64,000 bases of DNA from Pantoea sp. RIT-PI-b. Lineage in GTDB: Bacteria > Pseudomonadota > Gammaproteobacteria > Enterobacterales > Enterobacteriaceae. The notes beneath the pieces were generated by a model. It ran no database searches. It was not told the DNA's origin and worked only from the letters and a program-made list of their open reading frames with translations. Shown one piece after another: positions 41,703-51,243 of the stretch. Where the stretch lies: contig NZ_LGIS01000014.1 of NCBI RefSeq assembly GCF_001187905.1, positions 186,001 to 250,000 on the forward strand, written 5' to 3'. The translations under genes and the position numbers were made by a program. The stretch's first letter is position 1; each line of letters starts with the position of its first letter.

Positions 41703-43973
41703 ATGAAAAATTACTCGCGGTTATCATTAGCTATTCTTCTTGAATTGGGGCTCAGCGCCTCACTGCTCTCCAGCGGCGCCTGGGCAGCAGAGACTTCCTC
41801 CAGCAAAACCTCAGCGAGCACCACTGACGCACAATCGATGGACGGCGGCACCTTAATGGTTACCGCGCAGCAGCAGAACCTGCAGGCGCCGGGCGTCTCA
41901 ACCATCACCGCCGACGAAATCAAAAAGCATCCGCCCGCGCGCGATGTATCAGAAATTATCCGTACCATGCCAGGCGTGAACCTGACCGGTAATTCCACCA
42001 GCGGCCAGCGCGGCAACAATCGCCAGATCGATATTCGTGGCATGGGCCCAGAAAATACCCTGATCATGGTGGATGGCATGCCGATCACCAGCCGCAACTC
42101 GGTGCGCCTTGGCTGGCGTGGCGAGCGTGATACGCGCGGTGATACTAACTGGGTGCCGCCGGAGATGATCGACCATATCGACGTGATTCGTGGACCTGCA
42201 GCGGTACGTTACGGTAACGGCGCAGCGGGCGGCGTGGTGAATATCATCACCAAAAAACAGTCCGATCAGCAGTGGCACGGTTCATGGAACACCTATTACA
42301 ACGTGCCAGAACACAAAGCCGAAGGCGCCACTAAACGCACCAACTTCAGCCTGGAAGGACCGCTGGGCGATGATTTCAACTTCCGTTTGTACGGCGGTTT
42401 AGCCAAAACGCAGGCCGATGCCTATGACATCAATGAAGGTCATGCGGCGGCGCGTACCGGTAGCTATACCGGCAGTTATCCATCGGGCCGCGAAGGCTCG
42501 GTGAATAAAGATATTAATGCATTACTGAGCTGGGCATTTGCGCCGATGCAAACGCTGGAGCTACAGGCCGGCTTCAGCCGTCAGGGCAACCTTTATGCCG
42601 GCGATACGCAGAACACTAACACCAGCGCGCTGGTGAAAAGCCTGTACGGTGATGAAACCAACCGCCTGTATCGTCAAAACGTCTCACTGAAATGGACCGG
42701 CGCGTGGGATAACGGCGTCAGTACCAATACCTACGCGCGTTATGAGAAAACCCGCAATTCGCGCATCAACGAAGGTTTGGCGGGCGGCACCGAAGGTATC
42801 TTCTCCAACAGCGGTTTTAACACCATTCAGCTGGATGATGTGCTGCTGCACAGCGAAGTCAGTATTCCGTTTGAACTGCTGTTTAATCAAACCGCGACGC
42901 TGGGTACCGAATGGAACCAGCAGCGCATGAAAGATGGTTCATCCAACGCCCAGGCGGCGAACTACGGCGCGGTGCCGGGCATCGACAACACTGGCCGCAG
43001 CCCCTATTCCCAGGCGGAGATTTTCTCACTGTTCGCTGAAGACAACATGGAGCTGACCGACAGCACCATGCTGACGCCCAGCCTGCGTTTCGATCACCAC
43101 TCAATTGTGGGCAATAACTGGAGCCCGTCGCTCAATTTGTCGCAAGGTCTGGGCGATGACTTCACGCTGAAGATGGGCATCGGGCGCGCTTATAAAGCGC
43201 CGAGCCTGTATCAAACCAACCCAAACTATCTGCTGTACAGCAATGGCCAGGGTTGCGCTGCCAGCACCGGCGCCTGTTATCTGCAAGGTAACAGCGATCT
43301 GAAAGCCGAAAACAGCATCAACAAAGAGGTGGGACTGGAGTGGAAACACGAAGGTTATCAGGCCGGTTTGACCTGGTTCCGCAACGATTATCGCAACAAG
43401 ATCGAAGCCGGTTACTCGCCAGCGGGCAAAGCCTCTAACGGCACCACCGATATTTATAAGTGGGAAAACGTACCGAAAGCGGTGGTGGAAGGGCTGGAAG
43501 GTACGGTTAACGTGCCGTTCTCCGACAGCGTGACGTGGAACAATAACTTCACCTATATGCTGCAGAGTAAGAACAAAGAGACCGGCGATCGCTTATCGGT
43601 GATTCCTGAGTACACGCTGAACTCGACGCTGAGCTGGCAGGCAACGCAGGATCTGTCGCTGCAAACCACGCTGACCTGGTACGGCACGCAAACGCCGAAG
43701 AAGTATGATTACAAAGGTAATGCTTCAACCGGCAGCGCGACCGATAAAGTCAGTCCTTACTCGATTATCGGCATGAGCGGCACCTACGATATCAACAAGT
43801 ACGCCAGCGTCACGGTGGGTATCGATAATCTGTTCGATAAGCGTCACTATCGTGAGGGCAATGCGCAAACCACCGGCAACGCCAACACCAACTCTTATCT
43901 GTATGGTGCGGGTGCCAATACCTATAACGAATCAGGTCGTACTTACTTTATGAGCCTGAATACCCACTTCTAA
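41703..43973 (+). CDS. fepA: TonB-dependent ferric enterobactin receptor FepA
   Basis: Outer-membrane receptor for ferric enterobactin. Signal peptide ending near GAWA/AE, a TonB-box-like segment (GGTLMVTA, about residues 48-55), plug domain (RTMPGVNLTGNSTSGQRGNN; MVDGMPI), 22-strand barrel and C-terminal Phe. Length is 756 residues. entD, which follows fepA in E. coli, is missing. It converges with pmrB, with 6 bases between them. Confidence 0.96.
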   Translation: MKNYSRLSLAILLELGLSASLLSSGAWAAETSSSKTSASTTDAQSMDGGTLMVTAQQQNLQAPGVSTITADEIKKHPPARDVSEIIRTMPGVNLTGNSTSGQRGNNRQIDIRGMGPENTLIMVDGMPITSRNSVRLGWRGERDTRGDTNWVPPEMIDHIDVIRGPAAVRYGNGAAGGVVNIITKKQSDQQWHGSWNTYYNVPEHKAEGATKRTNFSLEGPLGDDFNFRLYGGLAKTQADAYDINEGHAAARTGSYTGSYPSGREGSVNKDINALLSWAFAPMQTLELQAGFSRQGNLYAGDTQNTNTSALVKSLYGDETNRLYRQNVSLKWTGAWDNGVSTNTYARYEKTRNSRINEGLAGGTEGIFSNSGFNTIQLDDVLLHSEVSIPFELLFNQTATLGTEWNQQRMKDGSSNAQAANYGAVPGIDNTGRSPYSQAEIFSLFAEDNMELTDSTMLTPSLRFDHHSIVGNNWSPSLNLSQGLGDDFTLKMGIGRAYKAPSLYQTNPNYLLYSNGQGCAASTGACYLQGNSDLKAENSINKEVGLEWKHEGYQAGLTWFRNDYRNKIEAGYSPAGKASNGTTDIYKWENVPKAVVEGLEGTVNVPFSDSVTWNNNFTYMLQSKNKETGDRLSVIPEYTLNSTLSWQATQDLSLQTTLTWYGTQTPKKYDYKGNASTGSATDKVSPYSIIGMSGTYDINKYASVTVGIDNLFDKRHYREGNAQTTGNANTNSYLYGAGANTYNESGRTYFMSLNTHF

Positions 43974-43979
43974 GGCGAG

Positions 43980-45041
43980 TTAGCCAATAAGTTGATGCGG
44001 TAAATAGCAGCGGGCAATCAGTCCGCTGCTATCCTCACGATTGACCAGTTCCAGCCTGCCGCGATGCATCTGCACGATGCGCAGCACGATATTCAGACCC
44101 AGCCCGCTACCGCCGTAACGCTGATCGCGTCGACGGAATGCCTGCGTCAGCTCTTCCGCGGCGGCGGCATCAATGCCCGGTCCCTGATCCCACACTTCAA
44201 TAATCACCTGCTGCTTGTCCTGCTGCATTCTCACCGCTACCTCGCTGCCTTCCGGGCTGTAGCGTGAAGCGTTCTCCAACAGATTGCGCAGCATCAAACG
44301 TAGCAGCACCGCTTCGCCTTGCTGCGGCACATCGTTGACCTGCGGCCAGTGCAGCGTTTGCTGGCGCTGTTGCAACAGCTCTGCCATTTCCGGTTCCAGC
44401 GGCTGCATGATGTCTTTCTGCCACAGCAACTGCTGATAGTGACCGCCAGCCAGCGCCTGACCGGCGCGCGACAGCATCAGCAACTGTTCAACGGTGTGCA
44501 TCAGCTGGTCGATGCGTTCGATCAGCATCCCGCTTTGCGGCACGTTCTGCTGGTGCAGCAGCTCCAGATGCAGGCGTAATCCCGCCAGCGGCGTGCGCAG
44601 CTCGTGCGCCGCGTCGGCGGTGAATAATCGCTCCTGCTGTAGCGTGTGATCGAGGCGTGAAAATAGCTGGTTGATCGCGGTGGTGACCGCCACGATCTCA
44701 TCCATCTCGGAATAGACCGGCAACGGCGTCAGGTTATCCGCTGATCGGTGTGCAAGGCTGTCTTGCAGCGATTTCAGCGGGCGGATGATCCAGGTAATCG
44801 CCCAAAACGACAGCAGCAAGGTGAGGGCGACCATCACTAAGGAGGGCAGAAGCAGTGAGGCGATCGCTTCGCGAATCTCATTTTCGACACGATCGTTACG
44901 CGCCTGAGCGGAAAGCGTTTCATTGACTAAAAAACTGATCTGCTCGCGGCTCTCATGCCACAGCCAGATGGCGCTCATCACCTGACAGGTGAGGAGAATC
45001 AGCGCCAGCATAATCAGTAACCGCTGACGCATGCTGTTCAT
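43980..45041 (-). CDS. pmrB: Sensor histidine kinase, PmrB/BasS type
   Basis: Two membrane helices (about residues 6-27 and 62-86) flank a short periplasmic loop, followed by HAMP, HisKA with His146 (DAAHELRTP) and an ATPase domain (GGSGLGLNIV). The loop contains two ExxE motifs, Glu30-Glu33 and Glu55-Glu58, the type that binds ferric iron in Salmonella PmrB. Length is 353 residues. The start overlaps the pmrA stop (ATGA). The link to lipid A modification is inferred from the family and locus; QseC-type kinases are similar. Confidence 0.85.
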   Translation of the reverse strand: MNSMRQRLLIMLALILLTCQVMSAIWLWHESREQISFLVNETLSAQARNDRVENEIREAIASLLLPSLVMVALTLLLSFWAITWIIRPLKSLQDSLAHRSADNLTPLPVYSEMDEIVAVTTAINQLFSRLDHTLQQERLFTADAAHELRTPLAGLRLHLELLHQQNVPQSGMLIERIDQLMHTVEQLLMLSRAGQALAGGHYQQLLWQKDIMQPLEPEMAELLQQRQQTLHWPQVNDVPQQGEAVLLRLMLRNLLENASRYSPEGSEVAVRMQQDKQQVIIEVWDQGPGIDAAAAEELTQAFRRRDQRYGGSGLGLNIVLRIVQMHRGRLELVNREDSSGLIARCYLPHQLIG

Positions 45042-45700
45042 TCGCGGAGTTCCAGACGATAACCGACGCCACGCACAGTTTTGATACGATCTTTTCCCAG
45101 CTTGCGACGCAGATTGTGGATGTGAACTTCGAGAGTGTTGGATCCAGGATCGTCATTCCAGCTGTAGAGATCCTGCTGCAACGTTTCACGATGGACGTTT
45201 TGCCCAACGCGCATCAGCAAACGGGTGAGCAGTGCGAACTCTTTCGGCGTGATCTCCAGCGGATGTTCTTCCAGTAGCACCTGTTGTGAACTGAGGTTGA
45301 GCGTCAGATCGCCCTGTTGCAGCAGATTATCGCTGTGGCCCTGATAACGGCGGATCAGCGCCCGCACGCGGGCCTGCAGCTCGACCAGCGCAAACGGCTT
45401 TACCAGATAATCATCGGCGCCGGCATCCAGGCCATCAACGCGATCCTCCAGCGCATCGCGCGCGGTGAGGATCAACACCGGTACGGCAATGCCGTCGCGG
45501 CGCCACTGTCGTAGCAATGAAGCGCCATCGCGATCCGGCAAACCCAGATCGAGCACGATCAGGCTGTACTGACCGCTGCGCAACATGGCGTTACTCTCGG
45601 CGGCGGTGCTGGCGCAGTCGATAGCGTAACCTTGTGCGCTGAGCGCTTGCGCCAGACCCGATTGCAACAGCGCATCATCTTCGACAATTAGCAGTTTCAT
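45038..45700 (-). CDS. pmrA: OmpR-family response regulator, PmrA/BasR type
   Basis: Receiver domain with Asp51 (LIVLDLGLPD) and a C-terminal winged helix (LEVHIHNLRRKLG, GVGYRLE). Length is 220 residues. Its ATG shares one base with the dacB stop (TGATG), so it is translated in line with dacB, and pmrB follows with a 4-base overlap. Confidence 0.88.
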   Translation of the reverse strand: MKLLIVEDDALLQSGLAQALSAQGYAIDCASTAAESNAMLRSGQYSLIVLDLGLPDRDGASLLRQWRRDGIAVPVLILTARDALEDRVDGLDAGADDYLVKPFALVELQARVRALIRRYQGHSDNLLQQGDLTLNLSSQQVLLEEHPLEITPKEFALLTRLLMRVGQNVHRETLQQDLYSWNDDPGSNTLEVHIHNLRRKLGKDRIKTVRGVGYRLELRE

Positions 45701-47133
45701 CAGTTGTTTTTATTGATATCCGTGTAAAGGCGGCTCTCAAAACGTACCAATGGAATGCGGCGCGTTTTCTGATCTTCCGGCGGCACAGCATAGCCGGACA
45801 GGAACTGCACAAAGGCCACGCGCGCACCGCTTGAGGTAGTGATGAATCCAGCCAGATTATAGACGCCCTGCAGTGAACCGGTTTTCGCCGAGACTTTGCC
45901 ATCGAGGCCTGCTTCATGCAGACCGCCACGATATTGCAGCGTGCCGTCGTAACCGGCCAGCGGCAGCATCGAAATATAATTCAGCGTCGAGTCGTTTTTC
46001 GCAATGAATTGCAGCACTTGCATCATGGTATCTGGTGCAATCAAATCATGACGCGACAGTCCTGAGCCATCCACCTGAATGCTGTTGCCCATATCGACAC
46101 CGGCTTTTTCACGCAGAATGCGGCGTACCGCATCCGAACCCGCGCGGAAAGTGCCCGGCACGTTGAAGTAGTGGTGGCCGATGGTGCGGAACACGGTATC
46201 GGCAATCATGTTGTCCGATTTTTTCAGCATGGTATGCAGCAGCGTGTGCAGCGGCGCAGATTGCGTTGAAGCCAGCACGGTGCCCGGCGAGGTCACTTGC
46301 GCCTGACGCACCAGATGGCCGCTGTAATCGATATCGGCGGCACGCAGTTCGGCTTTAAGGATCTCACCGGCCCACGCAGCACCGTCCTGCACGGCAAATG
46401 CCAGCGGCAGCGGCTCAGCGCGTTGACGCATACAGCCGGTTAAGGTGTAGCGATTGAGCTCGCCCGGCACCACATCCAGCTCGCAATATTGCCCATCACC
46501 ACTGTTACGACCGATGGTGCGCACCTGGCTGAACATATGTGCCGGGTAATAGGAGGCAATGCGCACGAAGGCATTTTCGCCCGGCGTATTGGCGCTATAC
46601 AGCGATACTGAGAAACAGTTTTTATCGACAATCGCAGCACCTGGCGGTGCACTAAAGCACTGCGTCAAATCGTTCCACGGCCAGCCGGGCGCCATATCGT
46701 GGCTGGCGAACACCGAGGTGTCGACCACCAGATTGCCTTTAATATGCGTGATGCCCTGTTTTTTCAGCGCGGCCACCATATTGCGCAGATCCTGACGGCT
46801 CAACGTTGGATCGCCGCCGAAACGCGCGACCAGATCGCCATTCAGGGTGCCATCATTGACCGCGCCTTTGGTCTCCATGGTGGTCTGGAAACGGAAGTCA
46901 GGACCGAGTTCCAGCAGGGCCGCCAGCGCCGTCACCACTTTCATGGTGCTGGCCGGTAATGCCATCTGTTTGCCGTGATAATCGATTATCGGGGTTGATG
47001 CGCCCACTTTTTGTACCATCAGCGCCAGGTTTGCGCCGTCTGGCAAATACTGCATGTATTCTTCAACGGGAGCTGCTTGTGCCTGCAGCATAAACGCACA
47101 GGTTAATCCGGTAACAAGTCGTGAAAATCGCAT
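45700..47133 (-). CDS. dacB: D-alanyl-D-alanine carboxypeptidase/endopeptidase (PBP4)
   Basis: Periplasmic class C penicillin-binding protein that trims and cuts peptidoglycan cross-links. Signal peptide MRFSRLVTGLTCAFMLQAQA, then the three active-site motifs: Ser62-Lys65 (STMK), SDN (KKSDN) and KTG (SAKTGSL). The start at MRFSRL gives 477 residues, equal to E. coli; the frame stays open far upstream through greA but without similarity. Confidence 0.97.
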   Translation of the reverse strand: MRFSRLVTGLTCAFMLQAQAAPVEEYMQYLPDGANLALMVQKVGASTPIIDYHGKQMALPASTMKVVTALAALLELGPDFRFQTTMETKGAVNDGTLNGDLVARFGGDPTLSRQDLRNMVAALKKQGITHIKGNLVVDTSVFASHDMAPGWPWNDLTQCFSAPPGAAIVDKNCFSVSLYSANTPGENAFVRIASYYPAHMFSQVRTIGRNSGDGQYCELDVVPGELNRYTLTGCMRQRAEPLPLAFAVQDGAAWAGEILKAELRAADIDYSGHLVRQAQVTSPGTVLASTQSAPLHTLLHTMLKKSDNMIADTVFRTIGHHYFNVPGTFRAGSDAVRRILREKAGVDMGNSIQVDGSGLSRHDLIAPDTMMQVLQFIAKNDSTLNYISMLPLAGYDGTLQYRGGLHEAGLDGKVSAKTGSLQGVYNLAGFITTSSGARVAFVQFLSGYAVPPEDQKTRRIPLVRFESRLYTDINKNN

Positions 47134-47197
47134 AATCTCGCGGTAACTGACGGGTGAAGGCGTCAATACTACGTCCCCGGACGGTGCAAAGTAAACG

Positions 47198-47226
47198 ATG
47201 ACCCACAGGGAACTCTGGGGTAAAAT
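47198..47226 (+). promoter_or_regulatory. Putative greA promoter
   Basis: ATGACC, 17-bp spacer, TAAAAT, upstream of the greA leader hairpin. Confidence 0.5.
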
Positions 47227-47249
47227 ACGTATCAAAATGCAAAACCGAA

Positions 47250-47288
47250 CCTGACCCGGAAAGCTTTCCGGGTCAGGCTTCTTTTGCT
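47250..47288 (+). terminator. greA leader attenuator (GraL-like)
   Basis: A perfect 28-bp palindrome (CCTGACCCGGAAAG and its complement, 47250-47277) followed by CTTCTTTTG. In E. coli a terminator in the greA leader yields short GraL RNAs; the position here is the same, about 100 bases before greA. That the RNA exists here is inference. Confidence 0.6.
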
Positions 47289-47379
47289 TGTGAAAAGAGG
47301 TAACGCGCCGCAGAAGCTGTTTTCTGCTGTCACCGGTCAGGATGACGCCGTTAACCAGGATAGATGACGAGGAGCCAAA

Positions 47380-47856
47380 ATGAATCAGATTCCGATGACG
47401 TTGAAAGGCGCTGAGAAGCTGCGCGAAGAGCTGAACGAACTGAAATCCGTAAAGCGTCCGCGCATTATCGCCTCCATCGCCACAGCCCGTGAGCACGGCG
47501 ATTTAAAAGAGAATGCCGAATATCATGCGGCTCGCGAAGAACAAGGTTTTTGCGAGGGTCGTATTCAGGAGATCGAAGCTAAGCTCTCCAATGCGCAGGT
47601 GATTGATATCACTGCAATGCCGAAAACCGGCCGCGTTATTTTTGGCGCAACCGTGACCATTCTGAATGTGGAAACGGATGAAGAGTTCACCTACCGCATC
47701 GTGGGTGACGATGAAGCTGACTTCAAACAGAACCTGATCTCCGTGAATTCGCCGATGGCGCGTGGATTGGTGGGAAAATCAGCGGATGATGTCGCGATTG
47801 TCAAAACCCCGGGTGGGGATGTGGAATATGAAGTGCTGAAGGTGGAATACCTTTAA
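47380..47856 (+). CDS. greA: Transcription elongation factor GreA
   Basis: Rescues backtracked RNA polymerase by stimulating transcript cleavage. N-terminal coiled coil with the acidic tip ([18 protein letters not shown], about residues 39-56) and C-terminal FKBP-like domain; 158 residues. Confidence 0.98.
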   Translation: MNQIPMTLKGAEKLREELNELKSVKRPRIIASIATAREHGDLKENAEYHAAREEQGFCEGRIQEIEAKLSNAQVIDITAMPKTGRVIFGATVTILNVETDEEFTYRIVGDDEADFKQNLISVNSPMARGLVGKSADDVAIVKTPGGDVEYEVLKVEYL

Positions 47857-47903
47857 GATATTGCTACGCTTTGCAATATGTCGCTGCATTTTGTAAAGAA
47901 AGG

Positions 47904-47928
47904 AAAAAGGCCGCACTGCGGCCTTTTA
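47904..47928. terminator. Bidirectional terminator between greA and yhbY
   Basis: AAGGCCGC, loop ACT, GCGGCCTTTT, preceded by an A-run; placed between convergent genes. Confidence 0.85.
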
Positions 47929-47981
47929 TCACATGCAGGAGCGTGGCACTTTCTTTGCCCGTCGCCGCCTTTAGGGCATGA

Positions 47982-48275
47982 TTAACGCGGAAGAGTGATT
48001 TTACGCTCTTTGGCAGGGCGATATAGCACCAGCGTGTTGCCGATGACCTGTACGTTGCCTGCTTTAGTTTCACGCACGATAGCGTCAACGATCAGCTGCT
48101 TGGTTTCACGATCTTCCGAGGCAATTTTTACCTTGATCAATTCGTGATGCTCGAGCGCCAGTTCGATTTCGGCGAGCACGCCTTCAGTTAGGCCATTACC
48201 GCCCAGCATGACAACCGGCTTAAGCGGATGGGCAAGGCCTTTCAGGTGCTGTTTTTGTTTGGTACTCAGATTCAT
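47982..48275 (-). CDS. yhbY: CRM-domain ribosome assembly factor YhbY
   Basis: Single CRM RNA-binding domain ([20 protein letters not shown], GxxG-type loop), associated with pre-50S particles. Length is 97 residues. Divergent from rlmE. Confidence 0.95.
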   Translation of the reverse strand: MNLSTKQKQHLKGLAHPLKPVVMLGGNGLTEGVLAEIELALEHHELIKVKIASEDRETKQLIVDAIVRETKAGNVQVIGNTLVLYRPAKERKITLPR

Positions 48276-48400
48276 CGTATTTTTTGCTTACTCAGGGATT
48301 GAAAACGGTTCATTCTACCGCCATCTCGGGTATATCGCCAAATCAACGCGACCATTGCGTGCTGATTTATCGCTACGATGACGATTTAATTGGAAAAATT

Positions 48401-49030
48401 ATGACGGGTAAAAAGCGTTCGGCCAGTTCCAGTCGCTGGCTACAGGAACACTTTAGCGATAAATATGTGCTGCAGGCACAGAAAAAAGGGTTGCGTTCGC
48501 GTGCCTGGTTTAAACTTGAGGAAATACAGCAGGGTGACAAGATTTTCAAACCCGGCATGACGGTGGTTGATCTGGGCGCTGCACCCGGCGGTTGGTCGCA
48601 ATATGTGGTACAGCTTATCGGATCAAGTGGTCGTATCATTGCCTGCGATCTGTTACCAATGGATCCCATTGTCGGCGTTGATTTCCTGCAAGGCGATTTT
48701 CGTGATGAAGCGGTGCTTAACGCCTTACTGGAGCGCGTTGGCGACCAAAAGGTGCAGGTGGTGATGTCAGATATGGCACCCAACATGAGCGGGACACCTG
48801 CGGTTGATATTCCACGTTCGATGTATTTGGTAGAATTGGCGCTGGAAATGTGTCGGGATATCCTGGCCCCAGGCGGCAGTTTTGTCGTGAAAGTGTTTCA
48901 GGGAGATGGCTTCGATGAATACCTGCGGGAAATTCGCTCCCTGTTTACGAAAGTGAAAATTCGTAAGCCGGACGCTTCGCGATTACGTTCGCGCGAAGTG
49001 TACATTGTGGCGACGGGGCGCAAACTTTAG
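48401..49030 (+). CDS. rlmE: 23S rRNA 2'-O-methyltransferase RlmE
   Basis: Methylates U2552 in the 50S A-loop. SAM-binding [22 protein letters not shown] and the catalytic Lys in FVVKVFQG. The start at [13 protein letters not shown] gives 209 residues, as in E. coli; the frame extends 39 codons upstream without similarity. Confidence 0.97.
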   Translation: MTGKKRSASSSRWLQEHFSDKYVLQAQKKGLRSRAWFKLEEIQQGDKIFKPGMTVVDLGAAPGGWSQYVVQLIGSSGRIIACDLLPMDPIVGVDFLQGDFRDEAVLNALLERVGDQKVQVVMSDMAPNMSGTPAVDIPRSMYLVELALEMCRDILAPGGSFVVKVFQGDGFDEYLREIRSLFTKVKIRKPDASRLRSREVYIVATGRKL

Positions 49031-49205
49031 CCTGAATTGCCGGAATCAAAGCAAGACGACCAATGCGTTTACTCTGATGTCTAATTCTGAGTTTCAAGGT
49101 AAACAAGCAAAATCATCCGCACTGCGATTCCAGGTATGAAGGATCTATAGTACCCTACGCTGTCTGTTAACATCGTTGTAATATGAGGTTAATCCCTTGA
49201 GTGAC

Positions 49206-51113
49206 ATGGCGAAAAACCTGATTCTCTGGTTAGTCATCGCGGTCGTGCTGATGTCTGTATTCCAGAGCTTTGGGCCCAGCGAGTCGAATGGCCGTAGGGT
49301 TGATTATTCAACTTTCCTATCGGAAGTGAACCAAGATCAGGTCCGCGAGGCACGAATTAACGGGCGTGAGATTAACGTTGTCAAAAAAGACAGCAATAAA
49401 TACACCACCTATATCCCCGTCAACGATCCTAAGTTACTCGATAACCTGTTGACCAAAAACGTCAAAGTAGTTGGCGAACCGCCTGAAGAACCAAGCCTGC
49501 TGGCTTCAATCTTCATCTCATGGTTCCCAATGCTGCTGCTGATTGGCGTGTGGATCTTCTTTATGCGGCAGATGCAGGGCGGCGGCGGTAAGGGCGCGAT
49601 GTCCTTCGGCAAGAGCAAAGCCCGCATGTTGACCGAAGATCAGATCAAAACCACCTTTGCTGATGTGGCCGGTTGTGATGAGGCCAAAGAAGAAGTTGGT
49701 GAGCTGGTTGAGTATTTGCGTGAGCCGAGCCGTTTCCAGAAACTGGGCGGTAAAATCCCGAAAGGCGTCCTGATGGTCGGCCCTCCGGGTACCGGTAAAA
49801 CGCTGCTGGCGAAAGCCATTGCAGGCGAAGCGAAAGTACCGTTCTTTACCATTTCCGGTTCTGACTTCGTTGAAATGTTCGTAGGTGTCGGTGCATCACG
49901 TGTGCGTGACATGTTTGAACAAGCGAAGAAAGCCGCGCCGTGCATCATCTTTATCGATGAAATCGATGCGGTTGGCCGTCAACGTGGCGCCGGTTTAGGC
50001 GGTGGTCACGATGAACGTGAACAAACGCTGAACCAGATGCTGGTTGAGATGGATGGCTTTGAAGGTAATGAAGGCATCATCGTGATCGCGGCAACTAACC
50101 GTCCAGACGTGCTTGACCCGGCGCTGCTGCGTCCAGGCCGCTTCGACCGCCAGGTTGTGGTTGGCTTGCCAGACGTCCGCGGTCGTGAGCAGATTCTGAA
50201 AGTGCATATGCGTCGTGTGCCGTTGGCTACCGATATGGATCCCTCTGTTATTGCACGCGGTACGCCGGGCTTCTCCGGTGCGGATTTGGCTAACCTGGTC
50301 AACGAAGCTGCGCTGTTCGCTGCTCGCGGCAATAAGCGTGTGGTTTCAATGGTTGAGTTTGAAAAAGCCAAAGACAAAATCATGATGGGTGCAGAACGTC
50401 GCTCCATGGTGATGACCGAAGAGCAGAAAGAATCGACGGCGTACCATGAAGCGGGTCACGCAATCGTGGGTACTCTGGTTCCGGGTTACGATCCGGTGCA
50501 CAAAGTCACCATCATCCCGCGTGGTCGCGCCTTAGGTGTTGCCTTCTTCTTGCCAGTGGGCGATGAGATCAGCGCCAATCGTCAGAAGCTGGAAAGCCGT
50601 ATTTCAGTGGCTTACGGCGGGCGTCTGGCGGAAGAGATCATTTATGGTCCGGACTATGTTTCTACCGGTGCTTCATCTGACATTAAAATGGCGACCAGCG
50701 TAGCGCGCAACATGGTTACGCAGTGGGGCTTCTCCGAGAAGCTGGGTCCGTTGCTTTACGCTGAAGAAGAGGGCGAAGTGTTCCTTGGACGTTCAGTGGC
50801 GAAAGCGAAACATATGTCAGATGAAACGGCGCGCATTATCGATCAGGAAGTTAAACACCTTATCGATACTAACTACCAACGTGCTCGCCGCATCCTGAAC
50901 GAAAACATGGACATCCTTCACGCGATGAAAGACGCGCTGATGAAGTATGAGACCATCGATGCACCACAAATCAGCGATTTGATGGCACGTCGCGAAGTAC
51001 GTCCACCTGCAGGTTGGGAAGAGGCTAAGGTTGCTGTTGGTAACGGCGACTCAACTCAGGCTCCTCGCCCTGTAGATGACCCGAAAACACCGGGTTCTGA
51101 TAAGATTATGTGA
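49206..51113 (+). CDS. ftsH: ATP-dependent zinc metalloprotease FtsH
   Basis: Essential membrane AAA protease that degrades LpxC, RpoH and damaged membrane proteins. Two N-terminal membrane helices, Walker A GPPGTGKT, Walker [19 protein letters not shown], and the zinc motif HEAGH at residue 414, the E. coli position when numbered from ATG 49206. An in-frame TTG three codons earlier (49197, after GAGG) is an alternative start. The C terminus is slightly shorter than in E. coli. Confidence 0.98.
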   Translation: MAKNLILWLVIAVVLMSVFQSFGPSESNGRRVDYSTFLSEVNQDQVREARINGREINVVKKDSNKYTTYIPVNDPKLLDNLLTKNVKVVGEPPEEPSLLASIFISWFPMLLLIGVWIFFMRQMQGGGGKGAMSFGKSKARMLTEDQIKTTFADVAGCDEAKEEVGELVEYLREPSRFQKLGGKIPKGVLMVGPPGTGKTLLAKAIAGEAKVPFFTISGSDFVEMFVGVGASRVRDMFEQAKKAAPCIIFIDEIDAVGRQRGAGLGGGHDEREQTLNQMLVEMDGFEGNEGIIVIAATNRPDVLDPALLRPGRFDRQVVVGLPDVRGREQILKVHMRRVPLATDMDPSVIARGTPGFSGADLANLVNEAALFAARGNKRVVSMVEFEKAKDKIMMGAERRSMVMTEEQKESTAYHEAGHAIVGTLVPGYDPVHKVTIIPRGRALGVAFFLPVGDEISANRQKLESRISVAYGGRLAEEIIYGPDYVSTGASSDIKMATSVARNMVTQWGFSEKLGPLLYAEEEGEVFLGRSVAKAKHMSDETARIIDQEVKHLIDTNYQRARRILNENMDILHAMKDALMKYETIDAPQISDLMARREVRPPAGWEEAKVAVGNGDSTQAPRPVDDPKTPGSDKIM

Positions 51114-51176
51114 TGGCAATCTGGCGGGACGATAACGCTACCGCTAGATTTACAGCCCACACTGCTTGTTATAATG

Positions 51177-51207
51177 CAAACCCCGGCCGGTCCGGGGTTT
51201 TTTTTAT
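51177..51207 (+). terminator. Intrinsic terminator of ftsH
   Basis: AACCCCGG, loop, CCGGGGTT followed by T7. Confidence 0.9.
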
Positions 51208-51243
51208 TTCGCGATTTAGTGGTCCCTCAAGGAGATTTTCGCC

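Noticed and set aside
47134..47496. Extended N terminus of dacB antisense to greA
   Set aside because: The signal peptide at MRFSRL and E. coli length fix the start at 47133.
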